Assembly: GCA_029938555.1 (NCBI GenBank)
Contig: JAOZUR010000026.1
Location: 1-37,454, forward strand
Direction: 5' to 3'
DNA: 37,454 bases
Source: Candidatus Sabulitectum sp.
GTDB taxonomy: Bacteria > Fermentibacterota > Fermentibacteria > Fermentibacterales > JCC-6
Below, piece after piece: positions 1-8,775 of this stretch (the stretch's first letter is position 1; every line of letters starts with the position of its first letter). Both the position numbers and the translations under genes were made by a program. The notes beneath the pieces were generated by a model. That model did no database searches and had not been told where the DNA came from. It saw nothing but the letters and a program-made list of their open reading frames with translations.

Positions 1-142
1 ATATTCTGGGTATACAACCCAAAATATATATTTCAAACCTCCAAATCCATTAAATCTTGTTACAGAACAAGCAATAAACACACCACATCCGTTATCCCTT
101 AGTACCGCAACTTGGGGTGAGATTAAAGCAATTAGTTTCTAA
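1..142 (+). CDS. C-terminus of a truncated protein with a TWGEIKA-type tail
   Basis: The frame whose codons begin at base 2 is open from the window edge to a TAA at 140-142 and gives the last 46 residues of a rightward gene that begins outside the window. The tail reads S-T-A-T-W-G-E-I-K-A-I-S-F and then stops. It closely resembles the end of the secreted protein at 28055-28717 (P-S-T-W-A-T-I-K-A-T-F), which suggests another exported protein of the same kind. Its stop overlaps the stop of the leftward glycosyltransferase (TAG at 139-141 on the other strand), so the two genes converge with no spacer. Nothing upstream is visible, so no function is offered. The shared tail, rather than length, is the main reason to believe the frame. 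Confidence 0.6.
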   Translation, partial: YSGYTTQNIYFKPPNPLNLVTEQAINTPHPLSLSTATWGEIKAISF

Positions 143-1746
143 ATTGCACCATTAATGGGCAGATGGTTAATGCTGTCTGCCCTATTCATTTCATTCCTTA
201 GAATCTCTGTATGAAAAATAATCTTTGCTTCCATGTTGTATGCTTCTGAAATTCGAAGCGCTTCCATTCTGGCCAATATTGATACTGAAGAACCGGGTGG
301 GGAGATACTAGCAGACTCTTCAAATAATGAAAGAGCTAAAATGTAAATTCTTAGATTATAAGCCTTTACTGCCCTATTAAAAAGATACTGATCTTGAGGA
401 ATGCTGGGGACTGGCCAAAGTAATCCAGGCAGCATTAAAAACAAAACAAAGAAAGACAACACAATAAGTTTGATTTTCTTTATAACTCTAAATTTATTGT
501 ATAAATACTGAATTCCAGCTGAAGCAACAGCCAAAGTCACAGGTACCGCTGGAAGCCAATATCTTTCAGAGTGTACAAAAGCGAGGGAAGCAATAAATGC
601 AATAAACAATGGCAATAATAAAAATGGATTCTTCCTTACTAATAAAAGAAATGGTACTAACCCCAGTAGAATGAATGCGATCAATAAGTACCTTGGCAAA
701 ATAAGATACTTCAGTGAAGAATCTATCGCTAAGTCTCTTTCAAGATCGAAATACGTGTCAAAAGGCTTATAGCCTAAAAATGCTCCTAATTTAACGCCCA
801 ATAATCGAAATTCCTTTGTTGGGTTATTAACAATCCAATTTACAGCCTTATTCATCCAGTATTTATTAACTTCGGAAGAGGTCTCTGCTCCATTTTCAAA
901 AGCAACTCTAACTGCCACCTGATGTATATCTTCTTGTGAATTTTCAATCAATTGATATTCTGGGATAGGAGGCCCATAACCAGAAGCACTCTCAGCATGC
1001 CCTAAAACTAAATTCAATCCAGTTGACGAAGCAAATGGTGAAAATACACCATGTTGCCAGTAATGATAACCCGACAGAAATAGAATAGGAACAAGAAATC
1101 CTAATAATGTGTATGAAAAATACTTATACTGCTTTCTTTTTAATGATCTAATGATAGAAGGCAAAAGTAGTAAAATAAAGGGGGGGCGAAGACCTGATAC
1201 TAATCCAACGACAAAGCCTGATGTTAAAAATCTCCAACTACACTTACTGTCTAAATTAAATTCTTCTAAAGCCCAAATTAGTATAAGAATTGACAGAAAT
1301 GATATAGGTAATAAAGTAAATTCATAAAAAGTTACTGGAGCATACAACAGCCACAAAGAACTTCCGATAAATGCTAATATCCTAGATGCTTTCAATTTAA
1401 TACTCAGATAGAAAATAAAAAATGCACAGAAGATTCCTAATAATGATTGAATAATGAATATTAGCTCATTGTTAAGCTCGAAAAAATACAACGGAACAAG
1501 GGCAAAAATATAGAGAGGGCTTGCATATGAAAAACCATCTGAAGTATTAACTCCTAGAAGAATTTCTTTCGCACATTGCTCATATCTTGCTGATGCTAAA
1601 GTAGGAGAATAAGTCAAAGTTAATTCTGAAGTTGGATTAAACAAAGAGTAAACATGAGGAATCTTTACAAACATACCAAGAACTAACAACCCAATCAGCC
1701 AGAATCGATTTTTTCGAGAAACAAAACCTTTTAACTCAGCTAGCAT
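139..1746 (-). CDS. GT39/ArnT-like polytopic membrane glycosyltransferase
   Basis: This 535-residue protein has a first membrane segment at about residues 16-33 and roughly ten more hydrophobic segments, then a soluble tail of about 100 residues. The first outside loop carries acidic and aromatic residues and an R-Y-E-Q pattern. The motif F-V-H-S-E-R-Y-W before the last membrane helices recalls the H-x-x-R-Y region of PMT/ArnT-type enzymes, which use lipid-linked sugars at the outer face of the inner membrane. Acceptor and sugar cannot be read from sequence. The C-terminal tail is helical and could be a degenerate TPR. The gene stands alone, separated by about 215 bases from the operon behind it. 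The ATG at 1746 is preceded by a GAG about 7 bases upstream. An O-antigen ligase-like protein is a less likely alternative. Confidence 0.65.
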   Translation of the reverse strand: MLAELKGFVSRKNRFWLIGLLVLGMFVKIPHVYSLFNPTSELTLTYSPTLASARYEQCAKEILLGVNTSDGFSYASPLYIFALVPLYFFELNNELIFIIQSLLGIFCAFFIFYLSIKLKASRILAFIGSSLWLLYAPVTFYEFTLLPISFLSILILIWALEEFNLDSKCSWRFLTSGFVVGLVSGLRPPFILLLLPSIIRSLKRKQYKYFSYTLLGFLVPILFLSGYHYWQHGVFSPFASSTGLNLVLGHAESASGYGPPIPEYQLIENSQEDIHQVAVRVAFENGAETSSEVNKYWMNKAVNWIVNNPTKEFRLLGVKLGAFLGYKPFDTYFDLERDLAIDSSLKYLILPRYLLIAFILLGLVPFLLLVRKNPFLLLPLFIAFIASLAFVHSERYWLPAVPVTLAVASAGIQYLYNKFRVIKKIKLIVLSFFVLFLMLPGLLWPVPSIPQDQYLFNRAVKAYNLRIYILALSLFEESASISPPGSSVSILARMEALRISEAYNMEAKIIFHTEILRNEMNRADSINHLPINGAI

Positions 1747-1866
1747 AATATTCTCATAATTCCTTTTGTGAACTAAGTGTTTAAGTGAGTCTCATAAAAA
1801 ACACATCTCAAGGACAGATGCTACAATGTCGAAAATTTCAATATTTATTATATGTATCAATAGAGA

Positions 1867-1895
1867 AATATTAAGGCATTTCAATTTTCGGTCAA
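1867..1895 (-). promoter_or_regulatory. Candidate sigma-70 promoter for the glycosyltransferase gene
   Basis: Read leftward, TTGACC (1895-1890) is followed after 17 bases by AATATT (1872-1867). This would give a leader of about 115 bases before the ATG at 1746. The -35 box is good and the -10 box is weak. The rest of the 1747-1963 intergenic stretch is AT-rich and shows no gene. A weak 6-base inverted repeat (1932-1937 with 1944-1949) lies downstream of the cdaA operon, but its T-tract is displaced, so I do not call it a terminator. Confidence 0.4.
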
Positions 1896-1963
1896 GTCCA
1901 TAAAACAAAAGAATTTAAAAAAACCTACTCTTGAAATAAACAAATTTCAGCTGGTATCACGTT

Positions 1964-2263
1964 CTATTGTTTGTCAATCAATTCAACAGCTCTGTTAAGG
2001 AATTTCTTGATTTCCTCCAGAGAATCATTAGCATCCAACATGGATTCCACAGCCATGGGAATGAATGCATCACCGGCAAGTATGGCTTCAGCAGCTTCTA
2101 AATGAGATGGATAATTTGAATGTACCGCAAAGGCCGATTGAATAAAAAGCTCTGATTCCGTTGAGAATTCTGAATCAAGAAGAGAAGATACCAAAACCTC
2201 ATTCCATCGTTTGGGAAGATCTTCAACTTCACGGTTGATTCTTGTTATTGCCTTACTTTTCAT
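1964..2263 (-). CDS. Small hypothetical protein at the end of the tilS-cdaA operon
   Basis: I do not recognise this protein. From the ATG at 2263 it has 99 residues, is soluble, largely helical and acidic, with no signal peptide or membrane segment. An ATG five codons upstream (2278) is also open, but only the 2263 ATG has a ribosome binding site (AAAGGA, 6 bases upstream). That choice gives an 11-base overlap with the end of cdaA, against 26 bases for the other. The gene is therefore probably translationally coupled to cdaA and is the last gene of the folate/ftsH operon. The alternating hydrophobic pattern in helices around residues 20-95 suggests a small helical bundle. Position next to the c-di-AMP synthase is the only functional hint. 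Confidence 0.65.
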   Translation of the reverse strand: MKSKAITRINREVEDLPKRWNEVLVSSLLDSEFSTESELFIQSAFAVHSNYPSHLEAAEAILAGDAFIPMAVESMLDANDSLEEIKKFLNRAVELIDKQ

Positions 2264-3068
2264 TGGTTTCCTTTTCATTCACAGCCCTCATAAGTTGATA
2301 TAAGTTTTTTCTCAAAGTTTCCATGTTGTATGAACTGGTAAGTTTGCCATCATAAGCTAATCTAAAACGACCAGTTTCTTCACTGACAATAACAACCAAA
2401 GCATCGGTTTTATTAACAATGCCTTTTGCTGCCCTGTGTCTTGTTCCCAAAGACACAGTATCTACACTTAACTCAGCAAGTTCTAAAATGGCTCTGGCCA
2501 TTATTATCTTATTATTGTGAATAACTATAGCTCCATCATGATATGGGCCTGGAGGTGTTAAAAATGATTCAAGAAAACCAGCTGTTGCTGGAATGTTTTC
2601 AAAATGAAATGGGTCTGTACAATGGGCATCAATACTTTCATTTCTAACAAAAATCATTAAACCACCGTAACTAAACTCTCTGAGATAATTACATGTTTCT
2701 AAGACTGCTTCTATGGATGAAATTTTTGTTTGCTCTTCGTGATCATGTTTGAAATCAAAAAATCTAATCTCACTGAGATAACGTCCAAATCTGGTGAGAA
2801 TTGTTTTAACTTCCTGACTGAAAATAACAATCAGAGCAAAAATACTAACAGATGCAAGTTTACCGGTTATAAAACCTATTGAATAAAATCCGATAAAATT
2901 CAACAGAACACTAACACCCCATACAAGAACAATCGCCACGATCACCCGCATAACAGGTTGACCCCAGATAGCTCTTAATAGAAGCCATACGATATATGTT
3001 ATTAAGGCAACATCAAGAACCTGGATCAACCAGAATGACGAGAAAAGAGGATGCCCAAGAAGATTCAC
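2253..3068 (-). CDS. cdaA: Membrane diadenylate cyclase, CdaA type
   Basis: This enzyme makes cyclic di-AMP from two ATP. The 271-residue protein has three N-terminal membrane segments (about residues 13-32, 40-59 and 63-84) and a cytoplasmic DisA_N domain at about 115-250. Both catalytic signatures are present: D-G-A at 178-180 (in P-Y-H-D-G-A) and R-H-R at 210-212 (in G-T-R-H-R-A-A-K-G). Length and arrangement match CdaA, also called DacA or YbbP, not DisA. The start codon is GTG and overlaps the folP stop as GTGA, so translation is probably coupled. In Firmicutes cdaA usually sits with cdaR and glmM. Here it closes a folate operon and no cdaR-like gene follows, so its regulator is not evident. 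A small unknown gene overlaps its 3' end. Confidence 0.95.
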   Translation of the reverse strand: MNLLGHPLFSSFWLIQVLDVALITYIVWLLLRAIWGQPVMRVIVAIVLVWGVSVLLNFIGFYSIGFITGKLASVSIFALIVIFSQEVKTILTRFGRYLSEIRFFDFKHDHEEQTKISSIEAVLETCNYLREFSYGGLMIFVRNESIDAHCTDPFHFENIPATAGFLESFLTPPGPYHDGAIVIHNNKIIMARAILELAELSVDTVSLGTRHRAAKGIVNKTDALVVIVSEETGRFRLAYDGKLTSSYNMETLRKNLYQLMRAVNEKETNEK

Positions 3069-4261
3069 AAAGATCTCCTAAGTTTTTTTGTAATTTTAAG
3101 CGCTGCAACAGTTCCAGATACATCATGAACCCTTACAATATCAACTCCAGGGGTCAAGGCAGTTACAATATGAGTAACAGAATCTCGGTGAGCTGCATTT
3201 TCAATTCCAGTAATGGTTTTTAAAAAACTTTTTCTTGAATGTCCAAGAAGAACACGGCATCCTGTGGCTGAACTTATAAACTCAAGAGAGTTAATAAGCG
3301 ATAGATTATCTTCCAACCTTTTGCCAAAACCAATTCCCGGATCCACAATGATTTTTTCCCTAACCATTCCTTTGCTCACAAGAGATTCAACCCTAGTTAA
3401 AAGATAATCGATTATCTCTCGCGAGACATCCGTATAAGCTGGATCAAGCTGCATGGTCTCTGGAATGCCCTTCATGTGCATTAAAACAACTGGTAGATTC
3501 AAAGAAACCGCAAGATCAATCATTCCTGGAGTTTCCATGGCATTAATGGAATTTATCATACCAGCACCTGCTTTGACAGAAGCTTTTGCAACTTGTGGAA
3601 TGCAGGTATCAATACTAATTGGTACAGATGATAACTGTCTAATTTTCTCTATCACAGGAATAACCCTGTCTAACTGCTCTTGTGCAGTTACAGACTTTGC
3701 ACCTGGACGGGTGGATTCTCCGCCAATATCTATAATATCAGCCCCTGCTTTTTCCATACAGATAGCCTGTTTTGCAGCGATTTCAGGATTTGAGTAATTT
3801 CCTCCATCACTGAACGAGTCAGGGGTAATGTTCAAAATACCCATGACAAGCGGTGTGTTTGCATAAAAAAGCTTTTTATCATTCACTTCAAGAACTGCAG
3901 GCAATTTTAAACCAATAACAATTTTTTTAGTTTTTTCTGAAATAGATTCCAGACCAAAAGGCTGATTTCTAAGAGAATAACAACCACGAAGGATTGTGGC
4001 TGGTGTTCCATAAATCACAGCTTTAGATCGGTGAATGTTGCAGGTAAGAACCTCACGATGAACAAGAGCGTCAGCTCCGCCAGAAAGCATACACTGCTTA
4101 AGAATGGAAGCTGCAGGGCTTGGCAGATCGTCAATAAGAATAGCAAGAACTCGGTCTCGAAGAGAGACCCTAGGCAGACACCCGCCATCAGCCCCCACGA
4201 GATTAATTAAATAATCCCATGGCAAGCTCTGCCCTGACTTAAGCAATCTTATGGAACTCAC
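3065..4261 (-). CDS. folP: Dihydropteroate synthase with an N-terminal extension
   Basis: This enzyme condenses dihydropterin pyrophosphate with p-aminobenzoate in folate synthesis. The catalytic TIM-barrel covers about residues 137-398 and shows the family signatures: N-I-T-P-D-S-F-S-D-G-G near 144-154, D-I-G-G-E-S-T-R-P-G-A just after, D-P-G-I-G-F-G-K, and a C-terminal H-S-R-K-S. Typical DHPS proteins have about 270-290 residues. This one has 398 because of an additional N-terminal region of about 130 residues. Longer forms with such an extension exist in several bacterial groups, so it need not be an error. Translation starts at GTG (4261), overlapping the folE stop by 4 bases, and its stop overlaps the cdaA start. 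It sits between folE and cdaA, with folC far away at 15103-16335. Confidence 0.95.
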   Translation of the reverse strand: MSSIRLLKSGQSLPWDYLINLVGADGGCLPRVSLRDRVLAILIDDLPSPAASILKQCMLSGGADALVHREVLTCNIHRSKAVIYGTPATILRGCYSLRNQPFGLESISEKTKKIVIGLKLPAVLEVNDKKLFYANTPLVMGILNITPDSFSDGGNYSNPEIAAKQAICMEKAGADIIDIGGESTRPGAKSVTAQEQLDRVIPVIEKIRQLSSVPISIDTCIPQVAKASVKAGAGMINSINAMETPGMIDLAVSLNLPVVLMHMKGIPETMQLDPAYTDVSREIIDYLLTRVESLVSKGMVREKIIVDPGIGFGKRLEDNLSLINSLEFISSATGCRVLLGHSRKSFLKTITGIENAAHRDSVTHIVTALTPGVDIVRVHDVSGTVAALKITKKLRRSL

Positions 4262-4830
4262 CGCCCCTGAATGCTCCTTCCAATAAGAGAAAGAGCTTCA
4301 CTTCTTGTCTCTGGTCGTTTCAAATACCCTCTCATGGCACTTGTGACAATTCGGCTGTCTCTTTTTTTAACTCCGCGCATGGCAAGACACATGTGTTCAG
4401 CTTCCATAACCACCATTACACCTTTAGCCTTAAGCTCTTCCATAAGAGTATCAGCTATTTCAGTTGTAAGTCTTTCTTGAATGGTGGGACGGGCGGCAAG
4501 GTTTTCAACCAACTCAACTATGGAGCTTAATCCTGCGATTCTATCTTCCGCAGGAAGGTATACAACATCACAACGACCAAGAAATGGAAGAAGATGATGC
4601 TCACACGTGGATGAAAAACTAATGTCTTTCACTATAATCATTTCGTTCTGATGAAGTTCCTGCATTACACTCATAGGAGTTCTGGAAGATGGATCAAGCC
4701 CTCGGCAAAGTTCTGCCATGGACTTTGCCACTCTCTCAGGGGTTCTGCTTAAACCTGGGCGATTTAGGTCTTCACCTATCCCCTCCAGCATCAGTCTCAC
4801 TCCCTGCTCCACTTTCTTCAGATCCATCAT
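4258..4830 (-). CDS. folE: GTP cyclohydrolase I
   Basis: This enzyme opens GTP to dihydroneopterin triphosphate, the first step of folate synthesis. The 190-residue length is normal for the family. Zinc ligands are visible as C76 and H79 in T-C-E-H-H-L-L-P-F and C148 in E-H-M-C-L-A-M-R-G, with the usual substrate-binding residues in R-D-S-R-I-V-T-S. The ATG at 4830 has a strong AGGAGG 6 bases upstream. That ribosome binding site and the first 59 bases of the gene lie inside the 3' end of ftsH in another frame, an unusually long overlap. Its stop overlaps the folP GTG start, so the folate genes are likely translated as a coupled pair. Confidence 0.96.
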   Translation of the reverse strand: MMDLKKVEQGVRLMLEGIGEDLNRPGLSRTPERVAKSMAELCRGLDPSSRTPMSVMQELHQNEMIIVKDISFSSTCEHHLLPFLGRCDVVYLPAEDRIAGLSSIVELVENLAARPTIQERLTTEIADTLMEELKAKGVMVVMEAEHMCLAMRGVKKRDSRIVTSAMRGYLKRPETRSEALSLIGRSIQGR

Positions 4831-6829
4831 CTTTCACCTCCTCTTCACTGCTTTCTGCTTCATGGTCTGTATCTGACTTAACAGAAGAGTCAAGATCAGG
4901 TGTTTCTAAACCTGGGAATTCCATTCCTGGTCTCAATTCTGCAAGTATTTTCTTGATTTCAGAACTTGAAACCGTTTCGTTTTCAAGAAGTTCTTCTGAA
5001 AGCTTTTCAACAATGTCTTTGTTATCTTCAAGAATAACCAGAGCTGCTTTGTAAGCCTCTCCTATTATTCTTCTGATCTCATCATCAATAACCCTTGCTG
5101 TGTATTCGCTGTATGTTTTAGTGCGAGCCATGTCTCTTCCAAGAAATACCGGACCATGATCGTCTGAAAAAGAAACTGGACCAAGTTCAGGGCTCATGCC
5201 CCAATTGCAAACCATCTTTCTTGCAAGATCTGTGGCACGATCGAGGTCATTGCCAGCACCGGTACTTAGTGTATCAAGAAATAACTTTTCAGCACCTCTT
5301 CCACCTAGTAATCTGGCTAAAACACTTTCACAGTATTCAAGAGAGTAATTGTGCCTTTCAGCTTTTGGAAGAAAACTCGTTACACCCAATGCTTGGCCTC
5401 TTGGTACAATTGTAACCTTATGGAAAGGGTCAGATTGAGGGCTGAAAATATTAACAATAGCGTGCCCACTCTCATGAACCGCAGTAAGTTTCTTTTCCTC
5501 TTCAGTCATTACCATGCTTCTTCTTTCAATACCCATGATAATTCTGTCTACTGCATTATCAAAATCACCCATTTTAATGGAATCTGCGTTCCTTCTTGCA
5601 GCATGAAGAGCTGCTTCATTTGCAAGAGATTCCAAATCTGCACCGCTGAAACCAGGTGTTCGTCTTGAAATAATTGCAAGATCCACCTCTTTGTGAAGAG
5701 GCATTCTGGCAGTATGTACTTTTAGAATCGCTTCGCGACCTTTAACATCAGGCATGCCAACTGTGATTCGCCTGTCAAAACGACCTGGTCTTAGAAGAGC
5801 AGCATCAAGAACATCAGGTCTGTTTGTTGCTGCAATAACAATCACACCCTGATTGTCTGCAAAACCATCCATTTCAACAAGAAGAGCATTCAGTGTCTGT
5901 TCACGCTCGTCATGCCCACCGCCGAGACCGGTACCACGCTGACGACCTACTGCGTCGATTTCATCTATAAAAATAATGCTAGGGGATTTTGCCTTAGCCT
6001 GCACGAAAAGATCACGGACACGGCTTGCTCCCACACCAACAAACATTTCAACAAAGTCAGAACCACTCATGGAGAAGAAAGGAACCTTTGCCTCGCCAGC
6101 AACTGCTCTTGCAAGAAGGGTCTTTCCTGTTCCTGGAGGACCAATAAGCAAAACACCTTTTGGAATTTTACCTCCAAGTTTCTGGAATTTTGCAGGCTCC
6201 TTCAAGAATTCAATGACCTCTTCAAGCTCTTGTTTTGCTTCATCACAGCCAGCTACATCTTCAAATGTATTCTTAGGCTGATCACCGGTAACAAGTTTTG
6301 CTTTACTCTTTCCAAAACTAAAAGCCTGACCGCCACCTGACATTCTTCTCATGATAAATATCCAGAGAATTATAAAAAGAAGAATCGGTCCCACATTGAT
6401 AAGTATTGCCATAAGACCACTAGGGCCTTTTCCTGAAACATCCACATTCTGTTCTCGTAATAAATCTATAGAACCTGGATCCTCAAAAGGAATAAAACTT
6501 GAATACTTTAAATACTGCTGAGTGCTCTGACCATCTGCAATTGTTTGTGGCGATCTGAATTCTCCGTTAACATCTCCACCTGTGGAAAGAACTGCTGTCT
6601 CTACTTTTCCCTGCCTAGCGAACTCTAACAACTCAGAGTAGGTAATAGAAGCGCTGTCTGATCCTGAACCTAGAAAAATCACTAATACATAAGCAAGAAG
6701 ACCCAACATAACCCACATTGTAATGGTTCTGAACGTACAACCACCAAGACCCGGCGGAGTCGGTATGGGATTCTTACTTTTGTTTTTATTCTTTTCTTTA
6801 TCTTCTGGAGGTGTTTTGTTTTCACTCAC
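4772..6829 (-). CDS. ftsH: ATP-dependent zinc metalloprotease FtsH
   Basis: This membrane AAA+ protease degrades unassembled membrane proteins and some soluble regulators. The 685-residue protein has two membrane segments (about residues 33-52 and 137-160) around an extracytoplasmic domain. The AAA module follows, with G-P-P-G-T-G-K-T at about 228-235, I-I-F-I-D-E-I-D, and R-P-G-R-F-D-R-R. The M41 peptidase site is H452-E-S-G-H456, and [10 protein letters not shown] carries the third zinc ligand. The last roughly 30 residues are highly acidic and Ser/Gly-rich, probably disordered, and overlap folE by 59 bases. The start is GTG at 6829, inside the last codons of hpt. The order tilS-hpt-ftsH is conserved in many bacteria. 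Confidence 0.97.
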   Translation of the reverse strand: MSENKTPPEDKEKNKNKSKNPIPTPPGLGGCTFRTITMWVMLGLLAYVLVIFLGSGSDSASITYSELLEFARQGKVETAVLSTGGDVNGEFRSPQTIADGQSTQQYLKYSSFIPFEDPGSIDLLREQNVDVSGKGPSGLMAILINVGPILLFIILWIFIMRRMSGGGQAFSFGKSKAKLVTGDQPKNTFEDVAGCDEAKQELEEVIEFLKEPAKFQKLGGKIPKGVLLIGPPGTGKTLLARAVAGEAKVPFFSMSGSDFVEMFVGVGASRVRDLFVQAKAKSPSIIFIDEIDAVGRQRGTGLGGGHDEREQTLNALLVEMDGFADNQGVIVIAATNRPDVLDAALLRPGRFDRRITVGMPDVKGREAILKVHTARMPLHKEVDLAIISRRTPGFSGADLESLANEAALHAARRNADSIKMGDFDNAVDRIIMGIERRSMVMTEEEKKLTAVHESGHAIVNIFSPQSDPFHKVTIVPRGQALGVTSFLPKAERHNYSLEYCESVLARLLGGRGAEKLFLDTLSTGAGNDLDRATDLARKMVCNWGMSPELGPVSFSDDHGPVFLGRDMARTKTYSEYTARVIDDEIRRIIGEAYKAALVILEDNKDIVEKLSEELLENETVSSSEIKKILAELRPGMEFPGLETPDLDSSVKSDTDHEAESSEEEVKDDGSEESGAGSETDAGGDR

Positions 6830-7370
6830 TGTGGGTATTCTCCGTTTCTTCCCTCAAGGCAACAATATCAGGCAAATTCCTGTAAAAGCCACCAGGGCCA
6901 TCAAGCCCGTACCCGACCACAAATTTGTCAGGTATCGTAAAAAGGGTTTTATGTAAATCCGCTTCCACTGTTCTTCTAGATGGCTTATCAAGAAGAACAA
7001 CGCTTCGGATTGATCTAGGGTTTCTTGATTTAAGTAATTTCTGAATATACGCCAGTGTAAGGCCAGTGTCTACAATATCTTCCACAATGAGAACATTTTT
7101 ATCATGAAGAGGGAAAGATGTATCAAGCGTAAGACGAACTTCACCGGAAGAAACTGTCTCCTCACCGTAACTAGCTGCTCCTATAAATTCAACTCTCACA
7201 GGCAAATCCATAACTCTTATTAAATCTGCTGCAAACATAAAAGCACCGCGTAGCAGTGGAATAACCACCAGCTCTTCGCCTGCATAAAGTTCTGTAAGCT
7301 CTGCGCCAAGCTGAGATACCTTTTCCGCAATCTCTGAAGCACTCACCAGAACATCAAACTTGGTATTCAT
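6822..7370 (-). CDS. hpt: Hypoxanthine phosphoribosyltransferase
   Basis: This salvage enzyme converts hypoxanthine (and usually guanine) plus PRPP into IMP or GMP. The 182-residue length is usual. The PRPP-binding motif V-L-I-V-E-D-I-V-D-T-G is at about residues 93-103. The flexible-loop S-Y-G is at 68-69, and K-F-V-V-G-Y-G-L-D near the C-terminus is the purine-contact region. The ATG at 7370 shares one base with the tilS stop (TAATG), and the gene overlaps the ftsH GTG start by 8 bases, so all three are likely translated from one mRNA. The purine nucleoside phosphorylase domain encoded at 16332-17549 could supply its free base. Confidence 0.96.
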   Translation of the reverse strand: MNTKFDVLVSASEIAEKVSQLGAELTELYAGEELVVIPLLRGAFMFAADLIRVMDLPVRVEFIGAASYGEETVSSGEVRLTLDTSFPLHDKNVLIVEDIVDTGLTLAYIQKLLKSRNPRSIRSVVLLDKPSRRTVEADLHKTLFTIPDKFVVGYGLDGPGGFYRNLPDIVALREETENTHSE

Positions 7371-8293
7371 TAAAACCTCCCGGAGCTTCTGGCCTCTACT
7401 CGAACCAGTTCACCCTCTGCAATAAGCCTTTTGCCCCCTGGAAGAATGTGTTTACCTTTTCCTCCACGGTTAAGCCAACTCAGTATTTTATTAAATTCTT
7501 CAAATCCATTTCTTGGTTTCTCCGCCATCTGCCACAAAGTCAAACTGGCTAATACATCAGGCATCTCAAGAAGTTCCTTTCTTGAAATAGCATCTTTCTG
7601 TGAAAACATGGAAAGCTGCTCCTGAAGATCCCTCCAACTACTTAAAAGTGAGCCCGACCTTGTTATACCATTAACAGCTTCAGGGAAATTCTTTTCTATC
7701 ACAGGCATAATTTCCAGCCTTAATCTATTTCTGGAAATATCCAAATCTTTGTTAGTGGCATCTTCAATCCAATTAAAACCCTTTTCTTTAAGCCAGTTTC
7801 GTATCTCATTACTGTGTAAATCTAAAAGGGGTCTTACCACAGGAGAAATACCTCGATAATCCATTCCCCCAAGGCCGCGAAGACCAGCGCCTTCAAAAAG
7901 CCTCATCAAAAGCGTCTCTGCCCGGTCGCATGCAGTATGAGCAACAGTTACAATTCCTGGCTGCTTTTTATAAAGATCCTGCCTGGTGGAACTCCACCGG
8001 CTTTCCATTGATCCACCAGATTTAGACACTGGCTTTTCACAGTTGAAAACCAGCCCAAGTGTTCCGGCTAAATGGCTCACAAAGGCCTCATCAGCAGCAG
8101 CTTCTTTTCGCAGCCCATGATTAATATGAAGAACATCAACATTCCATCTTCTAGCAGGAGCAAACCTATGAAGAAGATAAAGCATTGCTACAGAGTCAGC
8201 TCCACCTGAAACAGCAGCAGTAATACGGCTGCCTGTAGGAAGTAAAGATAACTTGGAAATGGTGTTCAAAAATGTCTTTTCTATTACCCTCAT
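7370..8293 (-). CDS. tilS: tRNA(Ile)-lysidine synthase
   Basis: This enzyme changes C34 of tRNA-Ile(CAU) to lysidine so that it reads AUA. The 307-residue protein has the PP-loop S-G-G-A-D-S at 29-34. Family residues follow in H-I-N-H-G-L-R, then H-T-A-C-D-R-A-E-T, and R-P-L-L-D. It is shorter than E. coli TilS (about 430) but similar to short TilS forms: the N-terminal catalytic domain is complete, with an abbreviated C-terminal part. It is the first gene of the leftward operon tilS-hpt-ftsH-folE-folP-cdaA. No clear ribosome binding site precedes the ATG at 8293, and the best promoter lies so close that the mRNA may be leaderless. Confidence 0.95.
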   Translation of the reverse strand: MRVIEKTFLNTISKLSLLPTGSRITAAVSGGADSVAMLYLLHRFAPARRWNVDVLHINHGLRKEAAADEAFVSHLAGTLGLVFNCEKPVSKSGGSMESRWSSTRQDLYKKQPGIVTVAHTACDRAETLLMRLFEGAGLRGLGGMDYRGISPVVRPLLDLHSNEIRNWLKEKGFNWIEDATNKDLDISRNRLRLEIMPVIEKNFPEAVNGITRSGSLLSSWRDLQEQLSMFSQKDAISRKELLEMPDVLASLTLWQMAEKPRNGFEEFNKILSWLNRGGKGKHILPGGKRLIAEGELVRVEARSSGRF

Positions 8294-8299
8294 AAATCT

Positions 8300-8327
8300 A
8301 ATATAATCCTTATATACATTTTGTCAG
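8300..8327 (-). promoter_or_regulatory. Candidate promoter of the tilS-ftsH-cdaA operon
   Basis: Read leftward, CTGACA (8327-8322), a 16-base spacer and TATATT (8305-8300) form a plausible sigma-70 promoter. Transcription would begin at or within a base or two of the tilS ATG (8293). An alternative reading, TTAAAA at 8339-8334 with TATATA at 8316-8311, still gives a leader of only about 10 bases. The same roughly 75-base stretch must also hold the promoter of the divergent gene at 8368, for which I see only TTGTCA at 8321-8326 without a good -10 box. Confidence 0.4.
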
Positions 8328-8367
8328 TTATGGTTTTAAAACTTGCATAAATTAAGGAAAGGATTTA

Positions 8368-8775
8368 ATGAAATCTACCGAGAATTCACCTATCGATTTA
8401 GACAGTGGAATTGTCTATGATGAATTAAATCCAACACCCCAAAAAAGCAAAAAAATTCCTTGGATTTTTGTAACATCAGGCTTAAGTTTAATTCTTATTA
8501 CTATTCTTCTTTTTATCAAACCAGAGAACTCTCAGTTTATAGACTCCCCGCCACCAGCAGAGCAGGCGGAAAGAGATTCTATTTTTGTCGCTGCTGAAGT
8601 GATTAATATATATATTGAAAGCTTTGATTCCCTTCCAGCTACAGCTGATATTTCTCTTCCTGTAAATTTGATTTATACAAAAGAAGACGAAATCTCATGG
8701 GCAATTGAAACCGAAACAGGTCTTTACTACACATCAGATATGAACATTGGGGCGTTCAAATTAGGAGAGATATGA
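8368..8775 (+). CDS. Single-pass membrane protein paired with a type IV pilin
   Basis: I do not recognise this family. The 135-residue protein has a polar N-terminus, one membrane segment at about residues 30-47 (I-P-W-I-F-V-T-S-G-L...), a proline-rich linker, and a small domain of about 85 residues. The layout suggests an anchored extracytoplasmic domain. It resembles the protein at 11147-11569: same length and layout, and a comparable stretch where L-P is followed by short strands ending in W-x-x-x-T-x-x-G-L-x-Y or W-V-V-S-T-P-D-G-Q-L-I-F. Its ATG follows AAGGAAAGG. Its stop overlaps the pilin start as ATGA, so the two are probably co-translated. A minor pilus or assembly component is possible, but this rests on position only. 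Confidence 0.7.
   Translation: MKSTENSPIDLDSGIVYDELNPTPQKSKKIPWIFVTSGLSLILITILLFIKPENSQFIDSPPPAEQAERDSIFVAAEVINIYIESFDSLPATADISLPVNLIYTKEDEISWAIETETGLYYTSDMNIGAFKLGEI

Noticed and set aside
1932-1949. Possible terminator after the cdaA operon
   Set aside because: The stem is only 6 A/T-rich base pairs and the T-run starts about 8 bases away.
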